Made by a program: the position numbers and the translations under genes
DNA from: Bacteroidota bacterium
Lineage (GTDB): Bacteria > Bacteroidota > Bacteroidia > B-17B0 > Aurantibacillaceae
Length of the DNA: 64,000 nt
Direction of reading: 5' to 3'
Assembly: GCA_018267475.1 (NCBI GenBank)
Contig: JAFDYI010000017.1
Span: forward strand, 1 to 64,000
Shown here: in pieces, positions 24,167-34,411 of the stretch
Layout of the letters: every line of letters starts with the position of its first letter
How positions within the stretch are numbered: the stretch's first letter is position 1
The notes under the pieces: generated by a model
Told to the model about the DNA's origin: nothing
Seen by the model: the letters and a program-made list of their open reading frames with translations, nothing else
The model's database searches: none

Positions 24167-25189
24167 TCATTCGCCTGCCCAAACTTTTGTCCCCTCGGTG
24201 CAATTTTTGCAAATGTCTATTTCTTTACGAGATTGTAAAATTAATGCGCGAAACGTGTTGTAATCTTTGCCGCTCCATATTTTAGCAAAAGAAGTTTGCG
24301 CCGTGTTTCCTAATCGGTGCTGAGCATCTTTATCAAAACAACAAGGCACCACCAGCCCGTCCCACGTAATTACGCTGCCGCTCCACATACGCCAGCATTG
24401 ATTTAAAAGTTTGTTTTTTATGGAGTAACTCCCGTCTTTATTTTTTTTATAGCGGCTGTACAATATAGCGTCTGGTATTAAAGGGTTTCCATTTTTGTAC
24501 TCATATACTTGCGCCGTTTTAAATTTTATTTCATCAACCCCCATGTCTTTAGCTATTTTTTTTGCATCTTCTATTTGATGTTCATTAGGCTTTACCACTA
24601 AAAATTGAAAAACCACATAAGGCGTTTTACTTTTTAATTTTTTCTTCCACGCTATGATATTTTTAGTTCCTTCCAACACTTTGCTTAAATGCCCTCCTAT
24701 TCGGTATTGTTCATAGCTTTCTTGTGTAGTGCCATCAATAGATATAATGAGCTTGTCTAAACCCGACTGTATGGTTTTTTTTGCATTTTCATCGTTTAGG
24801 TAATGCGCGTTGGTAGAGGTAAATGTAAATATATTTTTTTGCGAAGCATAGTGTACCATATCCAAAAAATGAGGATTGAGGTAGGGCTCTCCTTGAAAAT
24901 AAAAAGTAAGATAAATTAAATGAGTATGTAGTTCGTCTATTATTTTTTTAAAAAACAAAGGCTCCAGCATGCCTGTAGGGCGCGAAAAAGAGCGTAATCC
25001 ACTGGGGCATTCAGGGCATCGCAGATTGCAACTGGTAGTGGGCTCTATATTTAAGGATAGAGGCATACCCCAATGCTTGTTTTTTTTTGTGATGCGTGAG
25101 AGGTGATACGAAGTCCAAATTTTGAAAGCATTAAACATTTTTTTAATGCTCATTTTTTTTGCCACACGTATGTTCTCTTTCCAGCTCAA
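24167..25189 (-). CDS. Radical SAM/SPASM domain protein
   Basis: This 340-residue radical SAM enzyme has the cluster motif CNLRCPEC (Cys-54, Cys-58, Cys-61) and a C-terminal SPASM region with CCFDKDAQHRLGN and CKNCTEG, which bind auxiliary iron-sulfur clusters. The codon at 25189 is TTG, immediately after the YfhO stop. An ATG at 25153 (residue 13) is the alternative start. I keep the longer form because the residues between resemble the basic N-terminus I recall for related proteins, but this is uncertain. The substrate is unknown. It converges on the polyene-type operon with a 2-bp gap. Confidence 0.9.
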   Translation of the reverse strand: MSWKENIRVAKKMSIKKMFNAFKIWTSYHLSRITKKNKHWGMPLSLNIEPTTSCNLRCPECPSGLRSFSRPTGMLEPLFFKKIIDELHTHLIYLTFYFQGEPYLNPHFLDMVHYASQKNIFTFTSTNAHYLNDENAKKTIQSGLDKLIISIDGTTQESYEQYRIGGHLSKVLEGTKNIIAWKKKLKSKTPYVVFQFLVVKPNEHQIEDAKKIAKDMGVDEIKFKTAQVYEYKNGNPLIPDAILYSRYKKNKDGSYSIKNKLLNQCWRMWSGSVITWDGLVVPCCFDKDAQHRLGNTAQTSFAKIWSGKDYNTFRALILQSRKEIDICKNCTEGTKVWAGE

Positions 25190-27742
25190 CTACGTGTTTT
25201 TTCTATAAGCCATAAACATACCTCCAAAAGAAATAAGAAGTACTAAAAAAGAGCCCACTAACGAAATTTTTTCTCCCACAAAATATACGGCAGGCTCAAA
25301 AGAAAAGGTTACTATATGCTTGCCTGCCGGTATTTTCATGGCGCGCAGTACAAAGTCGGCATTTACATAAGGGTTTTCTTTCCCGTCAATAGTGGCTACC
25401 CAACCTTTCGGATAATAAATTTCGGAAAACACAGCCAGTTGGTCGGTTTTTGCTTGCGTTTCGTACACCAACTTATTGGGTAAATAGCTATTTAGTTTTA
25501 TATAGGATTCAGCGTCGTAATGGGGTTTAAAGGCGCCTAATACCTCATCAAACTTTTTGTTAATGATAGCGGTTTCTTTAGTGTTTATTTGGGCTAATTT
25601 TAAAATTTCATCGTCGGCGCTATTTACCGATATGATATCCTTTACAAACCACGCGTTTCCATTTGCCATTGGGTTTATTAATGGAGGTGCATCTTCATTT
25701 ACAATTACATACTTGGTATTAAGCATGTTTAGCGTTTGCGTTTTGCTAAACGCCTCTCGTAAGGAAGAATCGCTAATGCCGCCTTTGCGCAAGCTTTGCA
25801 TTAACACCGCCATATCTGGGTCTAAACGAAAAGACATTAGTTCGTGATAGCGTTTTAACTTAGCACCGTGATATCCGCCTATTGATTTGTGCCAATATGA
25901 AACGGAAGCGTCATTAAAAGGGTTTCCTAATTTTAGCACGCGGTAATCGGGCGATGCGTCTTGCAAAATAAATTCATCTGCCTTTGATTTTGGAAAAGGA
26001 GCTTCCATCTGTGTTTTAGCCACAAAATTACCGCTATTCAAATAACGGCGCGCTATCGGAAGCATATCCGCCAGCACAAAAACAGCCATAACAGCAAAAA
26101 ATAATTCTTTGGTTATTTTTTTATTTAAATAAAACCATAAAGCACCAAAAGTCAGTAACACAAAAATAAAAGTACGTATAGCATCTGATTTAAAAATTTC
26201 TTTTCGCGCCACTTCGGCCTGCTCTAATACCGGGGCATAGGCATTTTCTATTTGAGCCGTTGATACAGAGGGATCTTGCCTTTGAGCCTGTACTACTAAA
26301 GAGCCTAATTCGCCCTCTGCCTGAAAGTTGTTGAATAAAGTAGGAACTAAATAGTTAAGTAAGGCAAAACCTCCTACAATGCTTGCGCTTATAATAAGCA
26401 CTTTTTTGGTACTTGTATTTTTTTTCCCTATTGTTACAGGGGTGTTATCGCTTGATTGTAAAATTTTATCTAAAGCTAAAACAGCCAGCATAGGCAACGT
26501 TAGTTCGGCTATAACTAATATCATAGATACGGCTCTAAATTTATTATAACCCGGAAGCAGACTAAAAAAGATATCGGTAAACCACATCATGTTTTTGCCC
26601 CAAGCCAGCATGATGCTGATAAGGGTGATGGATAAGAGCGCCCATTTTATTCGGTCTTTTATTAAAAACATACCCAGTACCGCTAGAAAAATAACAACAG
26701 CACCTATATATACGGGGCCTAGTGTAAACATTTGGTTCCCAAAATAAGACATCATGCTACCGGCGTATTGGCGCATCTGGGGGTCTGCTATAGACTCTAA
26801 TGCTTTTTGGTTGTGTGCCGATATAGGTTCAGATACTCCGCCTTTAAAATTAGGAATGAGTAAAGTAAACGATTCGTTTATTCCGTAGCTCCATTGGGTG
26901 GCATAGTCTTTGTCTAAACCACTGGTTTTATTGCCGGCGTTGCTTTGCCCGCGCTCATCAATGGTAAGGTCGGAGGTGCCGCGGGTAGTGTATTTCCCGT
27001 ATTCATAAGTAGCCCACAAGTTGGCCGTATTGGGCAGCACTCCTATAAGAAGAGCTCCCATCAAAAACATCATACGTTTAGCAAAATCGGGAAGCGTTTT
27101 TTCTTTAAAGGAGCCTATGGCTTCGGTTATCACAAAGGCAGCTACAATCATAAAAAAATAATAAGTTATTTGCACGTGGTTGGCATACAACTCTAAGGAG
27201 GTAAAGAGGGTGGTAAGAGCGGCTCCCAACACATAATTTTTTCGCAAAATAAGAATGATGCCGCCCAGCAAAGGAGCCATATATGCTATAGCGTGGGCTT
27301 GGGTATTGTGTCCTACTTCTAAAATAATAAAAAAGAACGAAGAAAAGCCATAGGCTAAGGAGCCTACTGCCGCCAGCCAAGGGTTTACACGCAAGCAGAG
27401 CATCAATACAAAGAAACCTAAAAAATATAAAAACACCATGCCTATAGGGTGAGGTAGCCCCAACTGTAAAATTTTATCTACGTATTGCATTAAATTACCA
27501 TGATAGCGTACCGATATTTGATAAGCAGGCATACCACCAAACATGCTGTTGGTCCACAGAGGTTCTTCGCCTCCGTGTTGCTTACGAAAATCTGCAATTT
27601 CTTGCGCAGTTCCTTTATAGTGCATGACATCGCTTTGTTGTATTTGCTTTTTCCCATCGAGCAAAGGTGAAAAATAAAGCAAAGAAACTATTAAAAACAC
27701 GGCTACAGCCGCCAGATAAGGAAGTGCTTTTTTAATATTCAT
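25190..27742 (-). CDS. YfhO family membrane protein
   Basis: This 850-residue protein has about thirteen membrane helices over residues 1-570 and a C-terminal soluble domain. The first periplasmic loop contains QSDVMHYKGTAQEI and EPLWTNSMFGGMPAYQI, as in the GT-C-like YfhO family. YfhO proteins in Gram-positive bacteria glycosylate lipoteichoic acid. In Bacteroidota their acceptor is unknown. It ends directly at the start of the radical SAM gene, so both are probably on one transcript. A near-consensus -7 element lies at 27771-27778. Confidence 0.88.
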   Translation of the reverse strand: MNIKKALPYLAAVAVFLIVSLLYFSPLLDGKKQIQQSDVMHYKGTAQEIADFRKQHGGEEPLWTNSMFGGMPAYQISVRYHGNLMQYVDKILQLGLPHPIGMVFLYFLGFFVLMLCLRVNPWLAAVGSLAYGFSSFFFIILEVGHNTQAHAIAYMAPLLGGIILILRKNYVLGAALTTLFTSLELYANHVQITYYFFMIVAAFVITEAIGSFKEKTLPDFAKRMMFLMGALLIGVLPNTANLWATYEYGKYTTRGTSDLTIDERGQSNAGNKTSGLDKDYATQWSYGINESFTLLIPNFKGGVSEPISAHNQKALESIADPQMRQYAGSMMSYFGNQMFTLGPVYIGAVVIFLAVLGMFLIKDRIKWALLSITLISIMLAWGKNMMWFTDIFFSLLPGYNKFRAVSMILVIAELTLPMLAVLALDKILQSSDNTPVTIGKKNTSTKKVLIISASIVGGFALLNYLVPTLFNNFQAEGELGSLVVQAQRQDPSVSTAQIENAYAPVLEQAEVARKEIFKSDAIRTFIFVLLTFGALWFYLNKKITKELFFAVMAVFVLADMLPIARRYLNSGNFVAKTQMEAPFPKSKADEFILQDASPDYRVLKLGNPFNDASVSYWHKSIGGYHGAKLKRYHELMSFRLDPDMAVLMQSLRKGGISDSSLREAFSKTQTLNMLNTKYVIVNEDAPPLINPMANGNAWFVKDIISVNSADDEILKLAQINTKETAIINKKFDEVLGAFKPHYDAESYIKLNSYLPNKLVYETQAKTDQLAVFSEIYYPKGWVATIDGKENPYVNADFVLRAMKIPAGKHIVTFSFEPAVYFVGEKISLVGSFLVLLISFGGMFMAYRKNT

Positions 27743-27770
27743 TTTTTTAATTCAGTTAAAAACTTTTGTG

Positions 27771-27778
27771 CGAATATA
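27771..27778 (-). promoter_or_regulatory. Possible -7 element (TATATTCG) for the YfhO-radical SAM unit
   Basis: This minus-strand TATATTCG lies 28 nt before the YfhO ATG and has one mismatch to TAnnTTTG. It is the best candidate in the 183-bp gap after the aldehyde dehydrogenase. I see no other feature in that gap. Confidence 0.4.
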
Positions 27779-27925
27779 CTAAGAAGCTGTCAGAATTTAT
27801 GTTGATTTTTTTAGTATATCCATTCTTTAAGTGATGCAACATAGGTATAGGTTCAATATACCCTTCCGCCCATACTTGTTAAGGATAGTGCCTTATTTTT
27901 AACTAACTATCTCTGATACGGCGCT

Positions 27926-29401
27926 TTATTGTAAATAAGGCATTAAACCGTGCAGGCCGCCTTCGCGCCCAAAGCCACTTTCTTTGTAGCCGCCAAAGGG
28001 GGAGCTGGGGTCAAACTTATTGTAGGTATTGGCCCACACCACGCCGGCGCGCAGTTTGCTGGTCATGTTAAAAATTTTAGAACCTTTGTCCGTCCATACA
28101 CCGGCGCTTAACCCGTAGGGTATGTTGTTGGCTTTTTCTATTACTTCTTCTATCGTACGGAAGGTTTGTACAGCCAGCACCGGCCCAAAAATTTCTTCTT
28201 GTACAATGCGGTGCGATTGTGAAGTGTGTAAAAACAAAGTGGGCTTGCAGAAATATCCTTTTTTAGGAAGTACACAGGCGGATTGAAAAATTTCTGCTCC
28301 TTCGTTTACCCCTATTTTTATATAAGAACTAATTTTATCTAATTGCTCTTTTGAGTTGATAGCCCCTATGTCGGTATTTTTATCCAGGGGGTTGCCTACT
28401 ATAAGTGTGTTCATACGGTCTTTTAGTTTCCGAATCAACTCATCGGCAATTCCTTCTTGTACAAACAGGCGAGAGCCTGCGCAGCATACATGCCCTTGAT
28501 TAAAAAAGATACCATTTACAATACCTTCTACAGCTTGGTCTATGGGGACATCTTCAAATACAATATTGGCGGCTTTTCCTCCTAGTTCAAGAGTTATTTT
28601 TTTGTTGCTTCCTGCTATTGTTTTTTGAATTATTTTTCCTACGTCGGTGCTTCCGGTAAAAGCTATTTTATTTACGTCGGGGTGCTGCACCATGGCGGCT
28701 CCTGTTTTGCCAAAGCCGGTGATGATGTTTACCACACCTGGAGGCAGGCCGCTGTCTTGTATTATTTCGGCTAATTTTAATGCGGTAAGAGGGCTTGTTT
28801 CGGCTGGCTTTAGTACTACTGTATTGCCGGCAGCTAAGGCAGGTGCTATTTTCCACGCGGCCATAAGCAAGGGAAAGTTCCACGGAATGATTTGAGCCGC
28901 AACTCCCAATGGTTGGGGGTTTTTACCCGGAAAAGCGTATTGCAACTTATCGGCCCAGCCGGCATAATAAAAAAAGTGGTTGGCAGCCAAAGGCACGTCT
29001 ATATCGCGGCTTTCACGAATGGGTTTTCCTCCATCTATACTTTCTATTACCGCTAATTCGCGAGCGCGTTCTTGCATTAAACGGGCAATACGAAAAATAT
29101 ATTTGGCGCGCTCTTTGGCGGGCATTTTTTTCCATGTTTTGTTGTAGGCATTGCGCGCTGCTTTTACGGCGGCATCTACATCTTTTTCGTTGGCTTCGGC
29201 TACTTCGGCTATTTTTTCTTCGGTAGATGGGGAGGAGGTGGCAAAATATTTTTTGCTGTTGGGTTTTACAAAGGCTCCATTAATGAACAAACCATATTGT
29301 TTTTGCAAACGAATGTGTTTTGTATCTTCCGGCGCCGGGGCGTAGGCCCAAGTGCTTGAGCTATTTGATGCAGCTGGTGTGTTGGTATTTTCTTTACTCA
29401 T
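27926..29401 (-). CDS. Aldehyde dehydrogenase
   Basis: This 491-residue NAD(P)-dependent aldehyde dehydrogenase has the whole set of family motifs: IIPWNFPLLMAAWKIAPALAAGNTVVLKPAE, FTGSTDVG, LELGGKAAN with the catalytic Glu, NQGHVCCAGSR with the catalytic Cys, and EEIFGPVLAVQTF. The N-terminus has a Ser/Ala-rich extension of about 25 residues. It is the last gene of a unit with lipA (43 bp upstream) and an outer-membrane protein gene. Substrate cannot be inferred. Confidence 0.93.
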   Translation of the reverse strand: MSKENTNTPAASNSSSTWAYAPAPEDTKHIRLQKQYGLFINGAFVKPNSKKYFATSSPSTEEKIAEVAEANEKDVDAAVKAARNAYNKTWKKMPAKERAKYIFRIARLMQERARELAVIESIDGGKPIRESRDIDVPLAANHFFYYAGWADKLQYAFPGKNPQPLGVAAQIIPWNFPLLMAAWKIAPALAAGNTVVLKPAETSPLTALKLAEIIQDSGLPPGVVNIITGFGKTGAAMVQHPDVNKIAFTGSTDVGKIIQKTIAGSNKKITLELGGKAANIVFEDVPIDQAVEGIVNGIFFNQGHVCCAGSRLFVQEGIADELIRKLKDRMNTLIVGNPLDKNTDIGAINSKEQLDKISSYIKIGVNEGAEIFQSACVLPKKGYFCKPTLFLHTSQSHRIVQEEIFGPVLAVQTFRTIEEVIEKANNIPYGLSAGVWTDKGSKIFNMTSKLRAGVVWANTYNKFDPSSPFGGYKESGFGREGGLHGLMPYLQ

Positions 29402-29444
29402 AAAGTGATTCCTTTTTTGGGATAGAACGAAATAGGGTATGGGT

Positions 29445-30311
29445 TTAAAGCACGTGTTTTTCGGCGTGATAAGAAGATCGCACTAAGGGGCCGCTTTCTA
29501 CATATAAAAAGCCCTTGCTAAGAGCCGCTTGCCGATAGCGTGCAAACTGGTCGGGGTGTACAAACTCAGCTACGGGCAGGTTTTTGGGTGTGGGTTGCAG
29601 GTATTGGCCAATAGTAACTACATCGCAATGTACGGAACGGAGGTCGTCCATAGCTTCTATTACTTCATCTTCGGTTTCGCCTAATCCTACCATGATGCCC
29701 GACTTGGTTCGTATGCCGGCTTCTTTTACGCGGCGCAGCACTTCCAGGCTTTGCTCGTATTTGGCTTGTATGCGCACCTGCGGGGTAAGGCGTTTTACGG
29801 TTTCTATGTTATGCGAGATGATGTCGGGTTTTACATCTATAACGCGTTGCAGGTTTTCCCATTTTCCCATAAAGTCGGGTATTAGGGTTTCAAATTTGGT
29901 GCTGGGGCTTTCTTTGCGAATGGCTTTTATGGTTTCTGCCCATATTATAGAGCCGCCGTCTTTTAGGTCGTCTCTATCTACCGAAGTAATTACACAGTGT
30001 TTTACTTTCATTAGTTTTACCGAGTTGGCCACCCGCATGGGTTCGTCCCAGTCGGCTGGCAAGGGTTTGCCGGTAAATACAGAGCAAAAGCCGCAAGAGC
30101 GGGTGCAAACGTTTCCTAAAATCATAAAGGTAGCTGTGCCTGCGCCCCAACATTCGCCCATATTGGGGCAGTTGCCACTTTGGCAAATGGTGTGCAATTT
30201 GTGTGTATCTACAATGTTGCGCACTTTTAAGTACTCTTGGCCGGTAGGCAATTTTACGCGCAGCCATTCGGGTTTGCGTGGTTTGGTGCTTGTGGTTGTT
30301 TCTTCACTCAT
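29445..30311 (-). CDS. lipA: Lipoyl synthase
   Basis: This 288-residue radical SAM enzyme inserts two sulfur atoms into octanoyl-protein to make lipoyl cofactors. Both iron-sulfur sites are intact: the auxiliary cluster Cys-43, Cys-48, Cys-54 ([12 protein letters not shown]) and the SAM cluster Cys-69, Cys-73, Cys-76 (CTRSCGFC). The C-terminal RSSYHAE supplies the conserved Ser ligand. It lies 12 bp after a beta-barrel protein gene and 43 bp before an aldehyde dehydrogenase. Confidence 0.97.
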   Translation of the reverse strand: MSEETTTSTKPRKPEWLRVKLPTGQEYLKVRNIVDTHKLHTICQSGNCPNMGECWGAGTATFMILGNVCTRSCGFCSVFTGKPLPADWDEPMRVANSVKLMKVKHCVITSVDRDDLKDGGSIIWAETIKAIRKESPSTKFETLIPDFMGKWENLQRVIDVKPDIISHNIETVKRLTPQVRIQAKYEQSLEVLRRVKEAGIRTKSGIMVGLGETEDEVIEAMDDLRSVHCDVVTIGQYLQPTPKNLPVAEFVHPDQFARYRQAALSKGFLYVESGPLVRSSYHAEKHVL

Positions 30312-30323
30312 CTGCTAAAATTT

Positions 30324-31079
30324 TTAAAACCAACGTTTGCCAAATATAAAGGCCACATAAGGTGTTACATAAAACATTTCTGCTTTGTTGTAGGCCATTT
30401 CTTGTATGGTGTCGGGCAAAAAATCTAGAATAACGCCGGTTTCTATACACTTAATAAGGTTTACGCGCCGGCCAAACTCAAAGCTAAAGCCCAATTTGCT
30501 ATACAAGCCGGCGCGCAGTTTTAGGCTTTGTAAGCCTTCAAAAAAAGAGGCGCCGCCAATAATGTTGTTTTGATTGTGAATAGTGGGGTCGTAGGCCTCA
30601 TCTTTGGTGATGTAGCTGCCGGGATTGTTGGGGTCGGGGTAGGCAATTTGCAGGTATATAGGCTTGGCAAAACAGAGTAATGCCCCTACATTGTATATCA
30701 TACGCACCTCTATGCTTTTACGTTCGGCGCGCTCATACAGGCTACGCTGTATGCCAAAACCCGCCCGTACAAAAAGCAAACCATATAATTTTCCGTATTT
30801 GTAGCTTTTTCCGCCCTCGTACGATTTTATGGTGGTTTCTTTTGGGCTCTTCATATTGGTGGCCTCTATCTCTATCAAGGTTTTTAGTTTGCCTGTTTTG
30901 TGCCAAAACCTCCGAAAGTTGGCACCAAAGCCTCTAGAGTGGGCAAAAATACCGCCGGTAGCCTCGTTTCTAAACATAACATTCACATCTTGGCCGGCAT
31001 CTATAGCCTGCTGTGAACTTTGAGAAAGAGCACAGGTACTAAAGAAAAAAAATAAGAGTATGAAAAAAGGATAGCGCAT
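30324..31079 (-). CDS. Outer-membrane beta-barrel protein of unknown function
   Basis: This 251-residue exported protein has a signal peptide (FFILLFFFFSTCALSQ) and alternating amphipathic strands (YGKLYGLLFVRAGFGIQ, LRAGLYSKLGFSFEFG, FYVTPYVAFIFGKRWF). The C-terminal aromatic ending is usual for outer-membrane barrels. No named family is recognised with confidence. It heads the transcript that includes lipA, with a good promoter 15 nt upstream. Confidence 0.78.
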   Translation of the reverse strand: MRYPFFILLFFFFSTCALSQSSQQAIDAGQDVNVMFRNEATGGIFAHSRGFGANFRRFWHKTGKLKTLIEIEATNMKSPKETTIKSYEGGKSYKYGKLYGLLFVRAGFGIQRSLYERAERKSIEVRMIYNVGALLCFAKPIYLQIAYPDPNNPGSYITKDEAYDPTIHNQNNIIGGASFFEGLQSLKLRAGLYSKLGFSFEFGRRVNLIKCIETGVILDFLPDTIQEMAYNKAEMFYVTPYVAFIFGKRWF

Positions 31080-31094
31080 ATTTTATAGGAGAAG

Positions 31095-31102
31095 CAAAGG
31101 TA
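31095..31102 (-). promoter_or_regulatory. TACCTTTG -7 element for the barrel protein-lipA-aldehyde dehydrogenase unit
   Basis: This exact TAnnTTTG match on the minus strand is 15 nt before the ATG at 31079. Confidence 0.65.
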
Positions 31103-31220
31103 CAGTTTTTAACGCAAACCTAAAAAAAAGTCTTTTTTTAATACCCTTGTGCCAACCAAGGAAGCAGCAGCATTAGGAAAAGGGGGCTTAAGGGGTTTGT
31201 AAAAATGTCGGCTAAAAAAA

Positions 31221-31586
31221 CTACATTCCTTTTTTTGCAAATAGGGCAAATAAGGTTAAGCAGAGCAATAGGTTCAGCAATATGTTTACGCTTGCAATTA
31301 AATAGTCTCCTCGGCGCAACAACTCAAAGGTTTCAAAACTAAACGTTGAAAAAGTAGATAATCCCCCACAAAAACCGGTAATAAGCAACAGTTTGATGGA
31401 AGATGGTGCAGAAAAACTGGTTCCTACATACAGCCACGCCAGCGCAAAAATAAGGCAGCTTAATACATTGCTGCAAAGGGTTGCTAAAGGCAAATCAAGG
31501 GATAGTTTGGTAAATAGCACCGAAAATAAAAAACGTACTACACTGCCGGCACCGCCGCCTATAAAAACAAAAAAATAAGGAAACAT
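31221..31586 (-). CDS. crcB: Fluoride channel CrcB/Fluc
   Basis: This 121-residue small membrane protein with four helices has the family motifs GGGAGSVVRFLFS near the N-terminus and GFCGGLSTFSTFSFE in helix 3, which line the fluoride pore. It exports fluoride as a dual-topology dimer. It is a single gene with its own promoter. No fluoride riboswitch is apparent in the 30-nt leader. Confidence 0.94.
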   Translation of the reverse strand: MFPYFFVFIGGGAGSVVRFLFSVLFTKLSLDLPLATLCSNVLSCLIFALAWLYVGTSFSAPSSIKLLLITGFCGGLSTFSTFSFETFELLRRGDYLIASVNILLNLLLCLTLFALFAKKGM

Positions 31587-31615
31587 AACGGTTGTATTTA
31601 ATTAAATAGGTATGA

Positions 31616-31623
31616 CAAAAGTA
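31616..31623 (-). promoter_or_regulatory. TACTTTTG -7 element for crcB
   Basis: This exact TAnnTTTG match on the minus strand is 29 nt before the crcB ATG. Confidence 0.55.
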
Positions 31624-31824
31624 TGCAAATAAATGAATTTCTGTTCTCAGGTTACTTATTCTTTGTATAGATGTTTCGGTTGGATGGGCTTTCGTTCTAC
31701 AAAAAAATATATTTTAACCCTTGATAGGGAAGAAACAAAAAATTAAGTTTGTAAAACAGAATAAATAGCGGTAAATTGGTAGAATAAAAAAAATCCGTTC
31801 CTTTGCGGTTTGAAAAAATAAAAT

Positions 31825-34410
31825 ATGGGTAAAAATTTGGTTATAGTTGAGTCGCCGGCAAAGGCCAAAACCATTGAAGGTTTTTTGGGAAAAGATTTTA
31901 CAGTAAAGTCAAGCTTTGGGCATATCCGCGATTTAGTAAAAAAAGGATACGGCGTGGACATAGAGCGTAATTTTGCTCCTACTTACGAAATTTCAGAAGG
32001 CAAAGAAAAAGTAATTGCCGATTTAAAAAAACTAAGTAAAGGAGCCGATATGGTTTGGCTTGCATCTGATGAGGACCGCGAAGGAGAAGCTATTTCGTGG
32101 CATTTAGCTGAAACCTTAGAACTTAATCCGAAAAAAACCAAACGTATTGTTTTTCACGAAATAACAAAATCAGCCATACAAAAAGCCATTGAAAACCCAC
32201 GCAGTATCGATATTAATTTAGTAAACGCCCAGCAAGCCCGCCGCGTACTAGATAGGCTAGTGGGTTTTGAACTTTCACCTATTCTGTGGCGAAAAATACG
32301 CCCCAGCTTATCTGCAGGCCGGGTACAATCGGTGGCGGTTCGCCTTATCGTAGAGCGCGAGCGCGAAATACAAAATTTTAAATCTACCTCTGCCTACAAA
32401 GTAGCCGCTATTTTCAATACAGGAAAAGCCCTTCTAAAAGCCGAGTTAGATACTCGTTTTAATACCGAATCGGAGGCACAATCTTTCTTAGAAAAATGCA
32501 AAGCGGCTTCTTTTACTATTGAAAGTTTAGAAACCAAACCAGCCAAACGCTCGCCGGCAGCTCCCTTTACTACTTCTACCTTACAACAAGAGGCTGCGCG
32601 TAAGCTCAGCTTTTCTGTTTCTCAAACCATGGTAGTGGCTCAACGCCTGTACGAGGCCGGTAAAATAACCTATATGCGTACCGATAGTGTAAACCTATCA
32701 GATACAGCGATGGCACAAGCCAATAAAGCTATTAAAGCCAATTACGGGGATAAATACTATCAACCGCGCAAATTCAAAACCAAATCGAAAGGAGCGCAAG
32801 AGGCGCACGAGGCCATAAGACCAACCTATATAGACAGACAGTTTATTGAGGGCGACCGAAACGAACAGCGTTTGTACGATTTAATTTGGAAACGTACCAT
32901 AGCCTCGCAAATGAGCGATGCCGAACTAGAAAAAACAACGGCAAAAATAAAAATATCCACCTCAAACGAACGCTTTGTTGCACAAGGAGAAGTATTGAAA
33001 TTTGATGGGTTTTTGAAAGTATATATGGAAGGCACCGACGATGAAAATGATGAAGAAAACGCATCTATGCTGCCGCCCATAAAACAAGGAGATAAGCTGC
33101 AAGCCGATGAGATTACCGCCACTCAGCGCTTTACCCATCACCCGGCGCGCTACACCGAAGCCAGTCTGGTAAAAAAATTAGAAGAATTGGGTATTGGCCG
33201 CCCCTCTACCTATGCGCCTACCATCTCTACTATTCAAAAAAGAAATTATGTAGAAAAGGGAGACAGAGAAGGCACGCCACGCGCCTATACTCATTTAGCG
33301 CTGGTAAAAAATAACTTGAAAAAAGAAGTTAAAACAGAAAATACCGGTGCCGAAAAAGCCAAACTTTTTCCTACCGATATAGGCACGGTAGTAACCGATT
33401 TTTTAATTCAGTACTTTCCCGATATTTTAGATTTTCATTTTACGGCTAAGGTAGAAGAAGAGTTTGACGAGATTGCCGATGGCAAATTAGATTGGACTAA
33501 AATGCTGAAAGAGTTTTACAAACCTTTTCATAAAACGGTAGAAAAAACAATTGATAACTCTGAGCGAGCCAGTGGCGAGCGCGTGTTGGGCATTGACCCC
33601 GAAAGCGGAAAAAATGTATTTGTACGTATTGGGCGCTTTGGACCCTTAGCACAAATTGGGGAAAGTGGCGACGAAAACGACAAGCCTCGTTTTGCCAGCT
33701 TACGAAAAGAGATGCGTATGGAAACCGTAACACTGGAGGAAGTGTTGGATTTATTTAAACTACCTTTAAGCTTAGGAAATTACGAAGGTAAGGAGATAAT
33801 AATAGGGGTAGGCCGTTTTGGCCCATATATAAAATACAACGAGCAGTATATCTCTATTCCGCGAGGCGAAGACCCCTTAAGCGTTGACTTGGAACGCGCC
33901 GAGCAACTTATAAAAGAAAAGCAACAAGCCGATGCGCCGGTAGCTACCTTTCAAAAAATGCCGGTTACCAAAGGGAAAGGACGCTTTGGCCCTTTTATTA
34001 AATGGAACAATATGTTTATTAACGTACCGCGTGCGTACAATTTTGATGCGCTTTCGCAAAAAGATATTAATGAGCTGATTGAGAAAAAAGTGGAAAAAGA
34101 AGCCAACCGCTACATACAACAATGGGATACTGAAAAAATTTCGATTGAAAACGGGCGCTGGGGGCCTTTTATACGCTTTGGTAAGCACATGCTGAAAATA
34201 ACAAAAGATGCCAAAGGAAATAAATACACAGCCGAAGATGCAGCTACACTTTCGCTAGAAGAAGTAAAACGCATGATTACCGAGCAAGTGCCGGACGCTT
34301 TTTCCAATAAAAAAGGCGCTGCTAAAAAGGCAAGTATTCCTGCAAAAAAAGCAAGTACAAAAAAAGCGGTTAAAAAAACAGCAGCTAAAAAAACAGCAAA
34401 GAAAAAATAA
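31825..34410 (+). CDS. topA: DNA topoisomerase I
   Basis: This 861-residue type IA topoisomerase relaxes negative supercoils. The Toprim domain starts LVIVESPAKAKTIEGFLG and includes SDEDREGEAISWH. The catalytic Tyr is Tyr-283 in YMRTDS. In place of C-terminal zinc fingers it has four TopA-type repeats (GRFGPLAQIG, GRFGPYIKYN, GRFGPFIKWN, GRWGPFIRFG). A Lys/Ala-rich tail (last 30 residues) probably aids DNA binding. A TTCCTTTG near 31798 is a weak -7 candidate. It converges with a small membrane protein gene, with 1 bp between stops. Confidence 0.97.
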   Translation: MGKNLVIVESPAKAKTIEGFLGKDFTVKSSFGHIRDLVKKGYGVDIERNFAPTYEISEGKEKVIADLKKLSKGADMVWLASDEDREGEAISWHLAETLELNPKKTKRIVFHEITKSAIQKAIENPRSIDINLVNAQQARRVLDRLVGFELSPILWRKIRPSLSAGRVQSVAVRLIVEREREIQNFKSTSAYKVAAIFNTGKALLKAELDTRFNTESEAQSFLEKCKAASFTIESLETKPAKRSPAAPFTTSTLQQEAARKLSFSVSQTMVVAQRLYEAGKITYMRTDSVNLSDTAMAQANKAIKANYGDKYYQPRKFKTKSKGAQEAHEAIRPTYIDRQFIEGDRNEQRLYDLIWKRTIASQMSDAELEKTTAKIKISTSNERFVAQGEVLKFDGFLKVYMEGTDDENDEENASMLPPIKQGDKLQADEITATQRFTHHPARYTEASLVKKLEELGIGRPSTYAPTISTIQKRNYVEKGDREGTPRAYTHLALVKNNLKKEVKTENTGAEKAKLFPTDIGTVVTDFLIQYFPDILDFHFTAKVEEEFDEIADGKLDWTKMLKEFYKPFHKTVEKTIDNSERASGERVLGIDPESGKNVFVRIGRFGPLAQIGESGDENDKPRFASLRKEMRMETVTLEEVLDLFKLPLSLGNYEGKEIIIGVGRFGPYIKYNEQYISIPRGEDPLSVDLERAEQLIKEKQQADAPVATFQKMPVTKGKGRFGPFIKWNNMFINVPRAYNFDALSQKDINELIEKKVEKEANRYIQQWDTEKISIENGRWGPFIRFGKHMLKITKDAKGNKYTAEDAATLSLEEVKRMITEQVPDAFSNKKGAAKKASIPAKKASTKKAVKKTAAKKTAKKK

Positions 34411-34411
34411 A

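Noticed and set aside
31587-31660. Fluoride riboswitch in front of crcB
   Set aside because: The leader between the -7 element and the ATG is about 25 nt and shows none of the riboswitch's conserved stems.
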